This document shows, one piece after another, positions 1 through 8,215 of a DNA stretch of 64,000 bases. The DNA lies in contig NZ_JACVWU010000010.1 in assembly GCF_014596915.1 (NCBI RefSeq), positions 124,001-188,000 of the forward strand, read 5' to 3'. Source of the stretch: Streptomyces sp. TRM68416 (GTDB lineage: Bacteria; Actinomycetota; Actinomycetes; Streptomycetales; Streptomycetaceae). The translations under genes were made by a program, and so were the position numbers. The notes under the pieces are model-generated. The model worked only from the letters and a program-made list of their open reading frames with translations, was not told the origin of the DNA and made no database searches. Position 1 is the first letter of the stretch. Each line of letters opens with the position of its first letter.

Positions 1-2410
1 CCTCGGTGCGGTCGCCGGTCTCCACCACGACCGCCCGGGCCTCCCCGGCGACGACGGTCGTGCCCTCGAAGACCATGCACCGGCGGTCGGCCACGGGGGC
101 GTGCGGGGTGGGGTCCGTCTGCTTGTCCGCGGGCAGGGATTCGCCGGTCAGCGCCGACTCGTCGACCTCCAGTCCCTCTTCCCACAGCAGGCGGGCGTCG
201 GCGGGGACGACGTCGTCCGCCTTGAGTTCGATCACCTCGCCGGGTTTCAGCTTCGCCGCGTCCACGGTGCGCGGGTTCTCGGCGGAGTCCTCGGGCGCGA
301 CCCGGGCCTTGCGTTTCTGCTCCGCGAGCAGCCCGGACAGCGCCCGCTCGGCGCGCAGCCGCTGCACGCCGCCCACCAGTGCGTTCAGATCGAGTGCGCC
401 GACGACGAGCAGGGCGTCCACGGCGGACCCGAGGATCGCCGACGCGGCCGAACCGACGGCCAGCACCGGGGTGAGCGGATCGTCCAGCTCACCGCGGACC
501 GCCCGGGCCAGCCGCCACGACCAGCGCGCCGGCGCCAGTACCGGGACGCGGCCCGCGGCCCGGGCGGCCCGCCGCAGGCCTGTCGACGCCTGCTCGGCGA
601 CCGTGGGCCCCTCCTCGGGCGCGTCTTGCAGCCGGGACCGTACGTCCCCCGGCCGCAGGGCGTGCCAGGCCACACGCGCGCGTGGATGCGGCGCCGGGGC
701 GGCGGCCACGCCGAGGGCGGCGCGCGCGCCGGACAACAGCGCCACCGCGGCGCTCAGGTCGACGGGGACGTGCCGCGCCCCCGGCAGGAGCCGCCGGCGG
801 CCCCGCCGGGACTCGCCGACGGCCACGAGGAGCCCGGACAGCGCGGCACCGGACCGGGCGAGCGTCTGCGACCTGCGGCCGACCTTGCGCGCCGCGGAGA
901 CGGAGGACAGCAGCCGCCACACATCCGCCAGGCCGCCGGGCGCCACGACGTCCGCGCCCCACACCACGGCCGCGTCGCCGTCCGCGAGCGCGACGGCCAC
1001 GTCGGAGCCCAGCAGCCCGTTCAGTACATCGTCGTCGGCCTCCGGGCCGGGCCGGGCGACGGTAACCACGCCGCCGTGCTCGCGCAGCCCCTCCACCACA
1101 TCGGCGAGCGGCCGCCCGTCGCGTACGACGGTGTCGGCGAGGGCGGTGAAGTCCTCCAGCGCGGGATGGTCCACGACCACGACCCGGAGGCCGGCGTGGC
1201 GGGCGGCGTCCAGGACGGCCTCGGTCCACGCGTCCGCGCAGGTGTCGGTGTCCCCGGTGCACAGGGCGCTGGGGTGCAGCACGAGGGTGCGGGCCGTCTC
1301 CAGGCGGCGCACCCGCTCCGGGTCGCGCACCAGCACTCCGGTGCGGGCCAGCGCGCAGCCCAGGACGGCGCCGAACGCGGCCGGACCGTAGCGGGCGGCC
1401 TTCGGCGACCCGGCGAGCACGGCCTCGGCCGCCTCCGCCGCGTCATGCTTGACCAGCAGAGTCGCCGCGGCCCCCAGCACGCTGCCGGACTCGGCGTGGA
1501 CGGCGTACTCGTGGGCCGGGGTGGCGCGCAGGGGCGGGCGCGGGACGGCGTCCGGCGCGACGTCGATCCGGTCCGGCGCGCAGAGCCGGTCGTGCCCGGC
1601 GTCGAAGGCGGCCGCCCGCGCCACGGCCTCCGCCAGCTGGAGCGAGCGCAGCGCCGCGTCCAGCAGCAGGGAGGTCGGGGTCTGTCCGGCGCCGTGGACG
1701 GCGGCGTTGGTTACGGCCAGCAGCAGGTCGGTGCGGGAACGTCCGTAGCGCTCGCGCAGCAGGCGGCGGAAGCGCGGGTTCTCGCGCAGCAGCGTCATGG
1801 CGGCGGTGACGAAGCGGGGTGAGGGGGGCAGGCGCAGGGCGTACGCGGTGATCGCGGCCCCGGTGCCGACGGCGTCGGCCAGGAGCGCCGCCGCGACGGT
1901 CCGTACGGCCCGGGGGTCGCCCGGGTGCGCGAACTCCTCCACCGTGTCGTCGCTCGGTCCGAGGCCGTAGCGTTCGGCGAGGGCGGTCGCCCTGTTCATG
2001 ACCCGGTCGGTGACCGCGTCCTCGGCCGCGGCCACCACCAGCCGGGCCAGTCCGCCGTCCCAGTAGGCGTAGGCGACCTCGGGGTGCTCGGCCAGTTTCG
2101 CGGCCAGTCGTCGTGCCGCGTGTTCCTTCCCGCCCTCCCGCCGGACCCGGTCCGGTGCGGCCGGCCGCAGCGCGAGATGCAACCGCCGGCCGGACCTCCA
2201 GTGCTGCGCGCCGCCCGGTACGGCGTTGCGGGCGACGCGGACGACTCTGACGGCGGCGTCGGCGCCGCGCACTCCGGCCCGTGCCGTTCCGGCGGCCGCG
2301 CCGGCGGCGACGCCGACCGCGGGCGCGGCCGTGCGCGCCACCAGCCGGGGTCCGGCCAGCGCGAGTCCGGCGGCGGCCGCTGCGGTTGCGGTGATCAGTC
2401 CCCGTGCCAT
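1..2410 (-). CDS. CtpI-type cation-transporting P-type ATPase, N-terminal part (partial)
   Basis: The frame is open from an ATG at 2410 to the left window edge, so the C-terminal half (phosphorylation DKTG motif, hinge) is missing. The first ~600 residues are an Ala/Arg-rich N-terminal extension that is not a classic heavy-metal domain. The actuator domain follows, with the conserved VPADARL and DESALTGES-LPADK motifs near the edge. Such long N-terminal extensions are typical of actinobacterial CtpI-like ATPases, membrane transporters of ~1400-1500 residues whose metal substrate is uncertain. A GAGG ribosome site lies 6 nt before the ATG. The upstream gene ends 7 bp away, so the two are probably cotranscribed. 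Substrate inferred only as a cation. Confidence 0.85.
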   Translation of the reverse strand, partial: MARGLITATAAAAAGLALAGPRLVARTAAPAVGVAAGAAAGTARAGVRGADAAVRVVRVARNAVPGGAQHWRSGRRLHLALRPAAPDRVRREGGKEHAARRLAAKLAEHPEVAYAYWDGGLARLVVAAAEDAVTDRVMNRATALAERYGLGPSDDTVEEFAHPGDPRAVRTVAAALLADAVGTGAAITAYALRLPPSPRFVTAAMTLLRENPRFRRLLRERYGRSRTDLLLAVTNAAVHGAGQTPTSLLLDAALRSLQLAEAVARAAAFDAGHDRLCAPDRIDVAPDAVPRPPLRATPAHEYAVHAESGSVLGAAATLLVKHDAAEAAEAVLAGSPKAARYGPAAFGAVLGCALARTGVLVRDPERVRRLETARTLVLHPSALCTGDTDTCADAWTEAVLDAARHAGLRVVVVDHPALEDFTALADTVVRDGRPLADVVEGLREHGGVVTVARPGPEADDDVLNGLLGSDVAVALADGDAAVVWGADVVAPGGLADVWRLLSSVSAARKVGRRSQTLARSGAALSGLLVAVGESRRGRRRLLPGARHVPVDLSAAVALLSGARAALGVAAAPAPHPRARVAWHALRPGDVRSRLQDAPEEGPTVAEQASTGLRRAARAAGRVPVLAPARWSWRLARAVRGELDDPLTPVLAVGSAASAILGSAVDALLVVGALDLNALVGGVQRLRAERALSGLLAEQKRKARVAPEDSAENPRTVDAAKLKPGEVIELKADDVVPADARLLWEEGLEVDESALTGESLPADKQTDPTPHAPVADRRCMVFEGTTVVAGEARAVVVETGDRTE

Positions 2411-2417
2411 GGCGGCC

Positions 2418-3002
2418 TCAGCTCGCTGCGCGGCCGGGCTGCCGCGCGGTCGTACGTGTCGGGGAGGCGGTGGACTTCTCGGCCGTGGGTGCGTGGCCGG
2501 TCGAGGCCGTGCCCGTGGGCTTCCTGCCCTGCTGCGTCCCTTCGGGGTTCCCGGGCGGGGAGGCGGTGGCCTTCCGGGCCGTGGCCGCCTTGCCCGTGGG
2601 TTTCCTGCCCTGCGGGGCGGTCCCGCGGTGCCGGGTCCGCTCGGAGGTCTTCGGCGAGGACGCAAGGGTCTTCGAGGCCGTGGACGCCTTGCCGGGCGAC
2701 GTCCCGCCCGCGGACTTCCCGCCCTGCTGCGTTCCCTCGGGGTCCTTGGGCGTCGGCTGGGTCAGCCAGGCCACGGCGGCGCCCGCGGCGGCGACGGGCC
2801 ACTCGACGATCCCTGCGACGCCGAGCAGTCCGGCCCCGGTGTACACCGCGATCCGGCGGCCGCGCGGCGACACAGTGCCGATCACGTCCAGTGTTCCGCC
2901 CGCCGCCCGGCTCACCGTCCCGGCACCGGGAACCTTCCGCAGTGCCGAGACGGTGGTGCGCAGCGGCTCCGGCAGGGTGGACGCCGATGTCTGCCGTGCC
3001 AT
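2418..3002 (-). CDS. Hypothetical protein with Lys/Ala/Pro-rich histone-like tail
   Basis: 194 residues. Residues ~50-80 form a hydrophobic Ala/Gly/Val segment that could be one membrane helix or hairpin. Residues ~85-190 are low-complexity and basic, with KPTGKAATARKATAS-type repeats resembling eukaryotic H1 or actinobacterial Hup tails. A GGGAGG ribosome site precedes the ATG. It ends 7 bp before the P-type ATPase gene and is probably its operon partner. I recognise no enzyme family. The tail contains internally repeated GTQQGxKxxGxxS blocks. Function unknown; nucleic-acid or anionic-lipid binding by the tail is only inference. Confidence 0.75.
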   Translation of the reverse strand: MARQTSASTLPEPLRTTVSALRKVPGAGTVSRAAGGTLDVIGTVSPRGRRIAVYTGAGLLGVAGIVEWPVAAAGAAVAWLTQPTPKDPEGTQQGGKSAGGTSPGKASTASKTLASSPKTSERTRHRGTAPQGRKPTGKAATARKATASPPGNPEGTQQGRKPTGTASTGHAPTAEKSTASPTRTTARQPGRAAS

Positions 3003-3086
3003 GACTCTCTCGCCTCCCGAGCGGATCCGTGCAGATCTCTTCCCGGTCGGGCGGGTTCCCGGATTACGCGTTCCGAAAAGGGTGGA

Positions 3087-4394
3087 TCAGCCCGCGGTGC
3101 AGGCGGTTCCGTTGAGCGTGAAGGCGCCGGGCGCCGCGCTGTTCCCGCCGTGGCTCGCCTGGTAGCCGATGCTGACGCTCGCGTTCGGCGCGAGGGTGCC
3201 GTTGTACGCGACGTTGGTGGCGGTGACGGCTCCGGAGGACGGGGTGTACGTGGCGTTCCAGCCGTTGGTGATCGTCTGGCCGGTGGGCAGGGTGAAGCCG
3301 AGCCGCCAGCCGTTGACCGTCGCGGTGGAGGTGTTGGTGATCGTCACGGAGGCGGTCAGGCCGGTGTTCCAGGTGTTGGTGGTGACACTGACCTTGCAGG
3401 GGCCGGCCGGGGGCTGGGGTGCGGGTCCGTCATCGTCCAGGCCGAAGAAGGCGATGGCGAGGGGGCCCATGACGCCGTAGCGGTACAGGTTGTGGTCGAC
3501 GCCCCGGAGGCTGATCGCCTCCACGGGTGCCTGGTCACCGGTTCCTCCGTAGCGGGTGCGGGTCCAGCCGTCGCGGGGCGAGTCGGTGGCGGCGGGGGTC
3601 TGGCCCAGGCCGTGCAGGTTCGTCCACTGCTTGATCTCCTCCCCGAAGTTGGGGTAGCGCAGGACGTCGTCCTGGGTGCCGTGCCAGAGCTGCATGCGCG
3701 GGCGGGGGCCGGTGTAGCCGGGGTGGGCGGTGCGGACGAGGTCGCCCCACTGCTGCGGGGTGCGGGTGATCGTGCCGTTCGCACAGGCGCTGTTCCACTC
3801 GGAGCCGTCGGTGGTGGCGAAGCAGCCGAACGGGACGCCCGCGAAGGCCGCCCCGGCCCGGAACACGTCGGGGTACACGCCGAGCAGGACGTTGGCCATC
3901 ATGGCGCCGGAGGAGATGCCGGTGGCGAAGATGCGGTCGGTATCGGCGTCGTAGGTGCGGGTGACCCAGTCGACCATGGACCTGATGCCGACCGGATCGC
4001 TGCCGCCGCCGCGGCGCAGGGCCTGCGGCGAGGACACGTCGAAGCACTTGCTGGCGCGGGTGACCGAGGGGTAGATCACGACGAAGCCGTACCGGTCGGC
4101 GAGCGAGGCGTACTCGGTGCCGGAGTGCATCGCCGGGCCGGACCCGGTGCAGTAGTGCACGGCCACCAGGACGGCGGGGTTGGCGGTGACGCTGTCCGGC
4201 ACGTACAGGTACATCCGCAGGTTGCTGGGGTTGGTGCCGAAGTCGGTGACCTCGGTGAGGGCGGCGGCGGGCACGACGTCGTCGGTGTCGGCGGACGCCG
4301 TGGGGGCGGTGACGAGCAGGGCCGCCAGGAGCGCGGCGACGGCGCAGGCGAGCGTGGCGTGGAGCGGCCTTCTCGCGGGGGTGGGGGTGGGCAC
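3087..4394 (-). CDS. Secreted CE1-like esterase (PHB-depolymerase fold) with C-terminal CBM2
   Basis: The start is taken as GTG at 4394, with AAGGGACAAGGA just upstream, giving 435 residues with an Arg-rich n-region, hydrophobic stretch and ASA cleavage site; an in-frame ATG at 4526 would add 44 residues that do not look like a signal. The mature enzyme has the alpha/beta-hydrolase triad: nucleophile in GISSG (Ser ~161), Asp in WHGTQDD and His in GVDHN. About 100 C-terminal residues after a Pro linker match family 2 cellulose-binding modules (Trp/Asn-rich strands, terminal Cys). Likely an acetylxylan or feruloyl esterase acting on plant cell wall outside the cell. Upstream lies a CebR-type box, suggesting repression relieved by cellulose or xylan oligosaccharides. 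Confidence 0.9.
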   Translation of the reverse strand: MPTPTPARRPLHATLACAVAALLAALLVTAPTASADTDDVVPAAALTEVTDFGTNPSNLRMYLYVPDSVTANPAVLVAVHYCTGSGPAMHSGTEYASLADRYGFVVIYPSVTRASKCFDVSSPQALRRGGGSDPVGIRSMVDWVTRTYDADTDRIFATGISSGAMMANVLLGVYPDVFRAGAAFAGVPFGCFATTDGSEWNSACANGTITRTPQQWGDLVRTAHPGYTGPRPRMQLWHGTQDDVLRYPNFGEEIKQWTNLHGLGQTPAATDSPRDGWTRTRYGGTGDQAPVEAISLRGVDHNLYRYGVMGPLAIAFFGLDDDGPAPQPPAGPCKVSVTTNTWNTGLTASVTITNTSTATVNGWRLGFTLPTGQTITNGWNATYTPSSGAVTATNVAYNGTLAPNASVSIGYQASHGGNSAAPGAFTLNGTACTAG

Positions 4395-4485
4395 GTCCTT
4401 GTCCCTTTCCGGTCGTGGCTCGTGGACGTGGTGCGAGGGGCTCGGCAGAGGACCGGTGAGCATCGTGGCATGCACATGTTCGCCA

Positions 4486-4499
4486 TGGAAGCGCTCCCA
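4486..4499. promoter_or_regulatory. CebR-type LacI-family operator
   Basis: TGGAAGCGCTCCCA differs by one base from the 14-bp palindrome TGGGAGCGCTCCCA bound by CebR, the cellooligosaccharide-responsive repressor of Streptomyces. It lies about 92 bp upstream of the esterase GTG start and faces the divergent pectate lyase. Assigned from established operator knowledge; which protein binds is inference. Confidence 0.65.
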
Positions 4500-4562
4500 C
4501 GCTCCGAAAGAATTCGCCCGGGACACCCGGCGGGTGCAGTCGGACGCGTCCTGCGCAAAGCG

Positions 4563-4591
4563 TTGACTAGAAAGCGCTTGCCCTCTACGTT
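4563..4591 (+). promoter_or_regulatory. Candidate promoter of the pectate lyase gene with embedded LacI-type half-palindrome
   Basis: TTGACT (4563-4568) and TACGTT (4586-4591) are separated by 17 bp, fitting a vegetative-sigma promoter. The spacer contains AAAGCGCTT (4571-4579), the core of LacI/GntR-type palindromes, so a repressor there would block RNA polymerase. The predicted start is ~130 bp before the lyase ATG, leaving a long 5' leader. Confidence 0.45.
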
Positions 4592-4728
4592 CCGTTCAGC
4601 AGTGTGACCGTCCAGCCTTCAGGAAGGCTTGATCGGCCGCACAGCTCGCGAAAGTCGTTCAACATGGCGGACGGCATACACGTAGAGGATTTCTCTGACC
4701 CCCACTGTCAGCAGAAGGACAACGGCAC

Positions 4729-5502
4729 ATGACTCCACGGACCAACAGGCGACGCACCCTGGTCGGCGGGCTCGCCTCACTCGGTGTCACGATTGGCATG
4801 ATCACGACAGGTACGGCTCCGGCGGCGCACGCCGCCACCTGGCCGACCCCCACGAGCAGCCAGCCGGTCAGCGCCACCATCCCCGTCTCCGGCGTCGTGG
4901 ACGGCGGGATGAAGCGGTACTACGGCGCGGGCAACCTGGCCGGTGGCGGCCAGCAGGAGGGCCAGGACCCGATCTTCCGGCTCGCGGCCGGTGCCACCCT
5001 CAAGAACGTCGTCATCGGCGCGCCCGGCGCCGACGGCATCCACTGCCAGGGCGACTGCACTCTGCAGAACGTGTGGTGGGAGGACGTCGGCGAGGACGCG
5101 GCCACCTTCCGCGGCGGCTCCACCTACACGGTGACCGGCGGCGGCGCCAGGAAGGCGGCCGACAAGGTCTTCCAGCACAACGGGCCCGGCACGGTGAACA
5201 TCTCCAACTTCGCCGTCAGCGAGTTCAAGACGCTGTACCGCTCGTGCGGCGACTGCTCCACGCAGTACACGCGCAGGGTCAACCTCAGCAACATCGAGGT
5301 GACCGGCACCGGGTCCACGGCACGACTGGTGGGCATCAACGTCAACCGCAACGACGTGGCGACACTGAGGGGCATCACGATCCTCAACGACGCGAGCCGC
5401 AAGGTCGTGCCCTGCCAGAAGTACAGCAACAACACCGCGGTCGGCACCGGCCCCGACGGCACCAACTGCCTCTACTCCGGCTCGGACATCACCTACCGCT
5501 GA
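4729..5502 (+). CDS. Secreted pectate lyase, polysaccharide lyase family 3
   Basis: 257 residues. The N-terminus RTNRRRTLVGGLASLGVTIG followed by a hydrophobic core and AHAA cleavage site is a signal peptide, with a twin-arginine-like RRRTLV start. The mature part is a small right-handed parallel beta-helix of PL3 type (GVVDGGMKRY, QDPIFRLAAGATLKNVVIG, DGIHCQGDCTLQNVWWEDVGEDAATF), with the acidic Ca-binding cluster and Cys pairs expected of the family. It cleaves de-esterified pectin by beta-elimination outside the cell. AAGGA lies 9 nt before the ATG. It is divergent from a cellulose-binding esterase gene, consistent with a plant-residue utilisation role. Confidence 0.92.
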   Translation: MTPRTNRRRTLVGGLASLGVTIGMITTGTAPAAHAATWPTPTSSQPVSATIPVSGVVDGGMKRYYGAGNLAGGGQQEGQDPIFRLAAGATLKNVVIGAPGADGIHCQGDCTLQNVWWEDVGEDAATFRGGSTYTVTGGGARKAADKVFQHNGPGTVNISNFAVSEFKTLYRSCGDCSTQYTRRVNLSNIEVTGTGSTARLVGINVNRNDVATLRGITILNDASRKVVPCQKYSNNTAVGTGPDGTNCLYSGSDITYR

Positions 5503-5520
5503 TCCCCCCACGGTGACAGG

Positions 5521-5565
5521 GGCGGCCGTACGGAGCGTCCCCGCACAGCGCTCCGCACGGCCGCC
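5521..5565 (+). terminator. Hairpin terminator after pectate lyase
   Basis: A 17-nt arm starting GGCGGCCGT pairs with a 3' arm ending ACGGCCGCC (5549-5565) with a single mismatch and an 11-nt loop, 18 bp after the stop codon. There is no T-run, as is common in high-GC actinobacteria. It could also serve the convergent PaaX-like gene. Confidence 0.6.
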
Positions 5566-5627
5566 GTGTCATGTCGCGGCGCCGCCCCCACGCGCGCGTG
5601 CCCCCCGGATACCGCATGCCGGACGAG

Positions 5628-6392
5628 CTACTGGAGACGGCTGCCCCCACGCGCGCGTACCTCCTCCGCCAGCGCCCGCCGGTAGTCGGCGTAGGCGGCC
5701 CGCAGCCGCGTCCCCGGCCAGTCGGCGGGGAGGAGTCCGGGCGGCAGCACGGGGTCGGCGAGCAGATGGCGTACGACGGCCGCGTAGGCGGCGAACCGGT
5801 CGGCGGGCCGGTCCGCGGCCTCCGCGTGGGCGAGCAGCGCCCGGCCCGTGTCCGACCAGGCCGCCAACGGCCACAGGGCGTGCGCCAGTTCGGCTGCGGG
5901 ACGGTCGGGGCGGGCCGTGTAGTGCTGGGTCACCGCGTCGAGGTCCGGCGGCAGCGCGCGGCGCAGGTTGGCGGGGCGGAGCCAGACGCCCTCGCGGAGT
6001 TCGGCGAGGCGCAGCGCGGTCAGCCGGGCGCGCAGGTCGGCGCGTTCGGCGGGGCCGCGGCCCGACGCGGTGATGACGACCATCTCCCAGTCGCCGCCCC
6101 ACGCGCGCGTGCGGGGCTCCACGGCCTCGTCCTGGCGTCGCTGGCGCTCCAGCAGCCGGTCGCTGAGGCGGTACACGGTGTCCGTGCGGTGCAGGTCCCC
6201 GGCGGCCACCATGCGGCTGAGCGCGGCCCGCACCGTGGAGCCGCCGACACCGAAGGGCTCCACCTGGCGCACCAGCTCCCTGACCGGCAGCTCGGGCGGG
6301 TGCGTGCCCAGCAGCAGGCTCAGGACCACCGAGCGCGCGGACAGCGGACGCAGCCCCGCCTCCGCGGCCCGCGCCGCCTCGTTCATGCGCAT
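5628..6392 (-). CDS. PaaX-family transcriptional regulator
   Basis: 254 residues from the ATG at 6392; ATGs at 6386 and 6422 are alternatives. The N-terminal winged helix (SARSVVLSLLLGTHPPELPVRELVRQVEPFGVGGSTVRAALSRMVAAGDL) and the middle GGDWEMVVI and REGVWLRPANL motifs are those of PaaX-like repressors, which sense acyl-CoA thioesters (phenylacetyl-CoA in the founding member). It is divergent from an acyl-CoA dehydrogenase gene with a strong dyad between them, so it probably controls that gene and itself. It is 19 kb from the paa operon, so control of paa is not implied. Its 3' end carries a short GC-rich direct repeat shared with downstream DNA. Confidence 0.85.
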   Translation of the reverse strand: MRMNEAARAAEAGLRPLSARSVVLSLLLGTHPPELPVRELVRQVEPFGVGGSTVRAALSRMVAAGDLHRTDTVYRLSDRLLERQRRQDEAVEPRTRAWGGDWEMVVITASGRGPAERADLRARLTALRLAELREGVWLRPANLRRALPPDLDAVTQHYTARPDRPAAELAHALWPLAAWSDTGRALLAHAEAADRPADRFAAYAAVVRHLLADPVLPPGLLPADWPGTRLRAAYADYRRALAEEVRARGGSRLQ

Positions 6393-6422
6393 GACCACGT
6401 ACTGTACGGCGCGGAATCTCAT

Positions 6423-6458
6423 GTTGCAGGATTGCTGCGGCCGCAGCGCGAGTGCAAC
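6423..6458. promoter_or_regulatory. 36-bp dyad between PaaX-like gene and acyl-CoA dehydrogenase gene
   Basis: Two 18-bp arms meet at 6440/6441. The outer six bases (GTTGCA / TGCAAC) and the inner seven (GCTGCGG / CCGCAGC) pair exactly, and only five positions per arm do not. Its place between divergent regulator and enzyme genes suggests the operator of the PaaX-like protein. Confidence 0.6.
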
Positions 6459-6467
6459 ACTCGCCGT

Positions 6468-8123
6468 ATGGTCGCGACACACGAGCACGAGCCGTACGCC
6501 ACCCACGACGTCACCAACCAGCCCCCTCCCCTGGCGCCGTACGACGCCGCCGAGGACGCGGCCCTGATCGAAGGGCTGCGACGCGAGGGCGCCGGCTGGG
6601 CCGAACAGGACGTCCGCCGCCTGGGCCTGCGCGCCGGCGGCAGGGAGGCCCAGGAGTGGGGCGAGCTGGCCAACCGCCACGAGCCCGAACTGCGCCCGTA
6701 CGACCGCTACGGCCACCGCGTCGACGAGGTCGACTTCCACCCGAGCTGGCACCACCTGATGCGGGTCGCCGTCACCGAGGGGCTGGCCGGGGCCCCCTGG
6801 GCGGAGGACCGGCCCGGCGCCCACGTGGCGCGTACCGCCGGCGGGCTGGTGTGGGGGCACGCCGAGGCCGGGCACGGCTGCCCGACCTCGATGACGTACG
6901 CGGCCGTTCCGGCCCTGCGCGCGCAGCCCGAGCTCGCCAAGGTCTACGAGCCCCTGCTGACCAGCCGGGAGTACGACCCGGGGCTGCGTGTGCCGACCGA
7001 GAAGCGGGGCCTGCTGGCGGGCATGGGGATGACCGAGAAGCAGGGCGGCTCGGACGTCCGGACCAACACCACCGCGGCCACGCCGACCGCCGAGCCGGGC
7101 GTGTACACGCTGCGCGGCCACAAGTGGTTCACGTCGGCGCCCATGTGCGACGTCTTCCTGGTCCTCGCGCAGGCGCCGGGCGGCCTGTCGTGCTTCCTGG
7201 TGCCGCGGATCCTGCCCGACGGCAGCCGCAACACCTTCCGTATCCAGCGGCTCAAGGACAAGCTGGGCAACCGTTCCAACGCCTCCTCCGAGCCGGAGTT
7301 CGACGGGACCGTCGCCTGGCTGGTCGGCCCCGAGGGGCGGGGCGTGAAGACCATCATCGAGATGGTCAACTGCACCCGCCTGGACTGTGTGATGGCGTCC
7401 GCGACGCTGATGCGCAGGACGCTGGTGGAGGCCGGGCACCATGTGCGCCACCGCAGCGCGTTCGGCGCGCGGTTGCTCGACCAGCCGCTGATGCGCAATG
7501 TTCTGGCCGACCTCGCCCTGGAGTCCGAGGCCGCCACGACGCTCACGCTGCGGCTGGCCGGGGCGGCCGACCGCGCGGTGCGCGGCGACGCCGGGGAGGC
7601 GGCGTTCCGCCGGATCGCCACCGCCGTCGGCAAGTACTGGGTCACCAAGCGGGGTCCGGCCTTCACCGCGGAGGCCCTGGAGTGCCTGGGCGGCAACGGC
7701 TACGTGGAGGAGTCCGGCATGCCCCGCCACTACCGTGAGGCCCCCCTGCTGTCGATCTGGGAGGGCTCGGGCAACGTCAACGCCCTCGACGTGCTGCGGG
7801 CCCTCGGCCGCGACTCCGCCACCGCCGAGGCGATGTTCGCCGAAATCGACCTGGCCCGGGGCGCCGACGCCCGGCTGGACGCGGCCGTGACACGGCTCAG
7901 GACGCAGGTGTCCGGGGCCTCCCAGTCGGGTGCCAGGCGGCTGGTGGAGCTGATGGCGCTGACGCTTCAGGCCTCCTTGCTGGTCCGACACGCCCCGGCC
8001 GCGGTCGCCGACGCGTTCTGCGCCACCCGCCTGGGCGGCGACTGGGGCCACGCCTTCGGCACGCTGCCCGACAGCGCGGATCCGGGCGCGATCCTGGACC
8101 GGGCGCTGCCCGCGGCCCCCTGA
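6468..8123 (+). CDS. AidB-like acyl-CoA dehydrogenase
   Basis: 551 residues, starting at ATG 6468, just after the dyad; length fits AidB/isovaleryl-CoA dehydrogenase-like proteins (~540). Recognisable motifs: GCPTSMTYAAVPALR, GMGMTEKQGGSDVRTNTT (flavin loop), GHKWFTSAPMCDVF, RLKDKLGNRSNASSEPEF, and the C-terminal ECLGGNGYVEESGMPRHYREAPLLSIWEGSGNV signature of the AidB branch. FAD-dependent, cytoplasmic; AidB members are linked to alkylation stress and their physiological acyl substrate is often unknown. Divergent PaaX-like regulator suggests acyl-CoA control. Confidence 0.88.
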   Translation: MVATHEHEPYATHDVTNQPPPLAPYDAAEDAALIEGLRREGAGWAEQDVRRLGLRAGGREAQEWGELANRHEPELRPYDRYGHRVDEVDFHPSWHHLMRVAVTEGLAGAPWAEDRPGAHVARTAGGLVWGHAEAGHGCPTSMTYAAVPALRAQPELAKVYEPLLTSREYDPGLRVPTEKRGLLAGMGMTEKQGGSDVRTNTTAATPTAEPGVYTLRGHKWFTSAPMCDVFLVLAQAPGGLSCFLVPRILPDGSRNTFRIQRLKDKLGNRSNASSEPEFDGTVAWLVGPEGRGVKTIIEMVNCTRLDCVMASATLMRRTLVEAGHHVRHRSAFGARLLDQPLMRNVLADLALESEAATTLTLRLAGAADRAVRGDAGEAAFRRIATAVGKYWVTKRGPAFTAEALECLGGNGYVEESGMPRHYREAPLLSIWEGSGNVNALDVLRALGRDSATAEAMFAEIDLARGADARLDAAVTRLRTQVSGASQSGARRLVELMALTLQASLLVRHAPAAVADAFCATRLGGDWGHAFGTLPDSADPGAILDRALPAAP

Positions 8124-8215
8124 CCGGATCGCACACAGTCACGCGCCGATTCCTCTTCGTTGTCAGTCCCGTGGTGCAGACTCCGAGCAGTGGGACTTCG
8201 CCTGGGGAGGACAAC

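Noticed and set aside
1..1822. Plus-strand open frames at the left edge
   Set aside because: Shadows of the P-type ATPase gene on the minus strand, which shows the TGES actuator motif.
5628..6392. PaaX-like protein as regulator of the paa operon
   Set aside because: It is 19 kb away, divergent from an unrelated dehydrogenase gene with its own dyad, and the paa sites have a different sequence.
5628..8051. Minus-strand frame joining the PaaX-like gene with DNA opposite the acyl-CoA dehydrogenase
   Set aside because: Only the last 254 residues match PaaX; the upstream part is antisense to an intact dehydrogenase gene.
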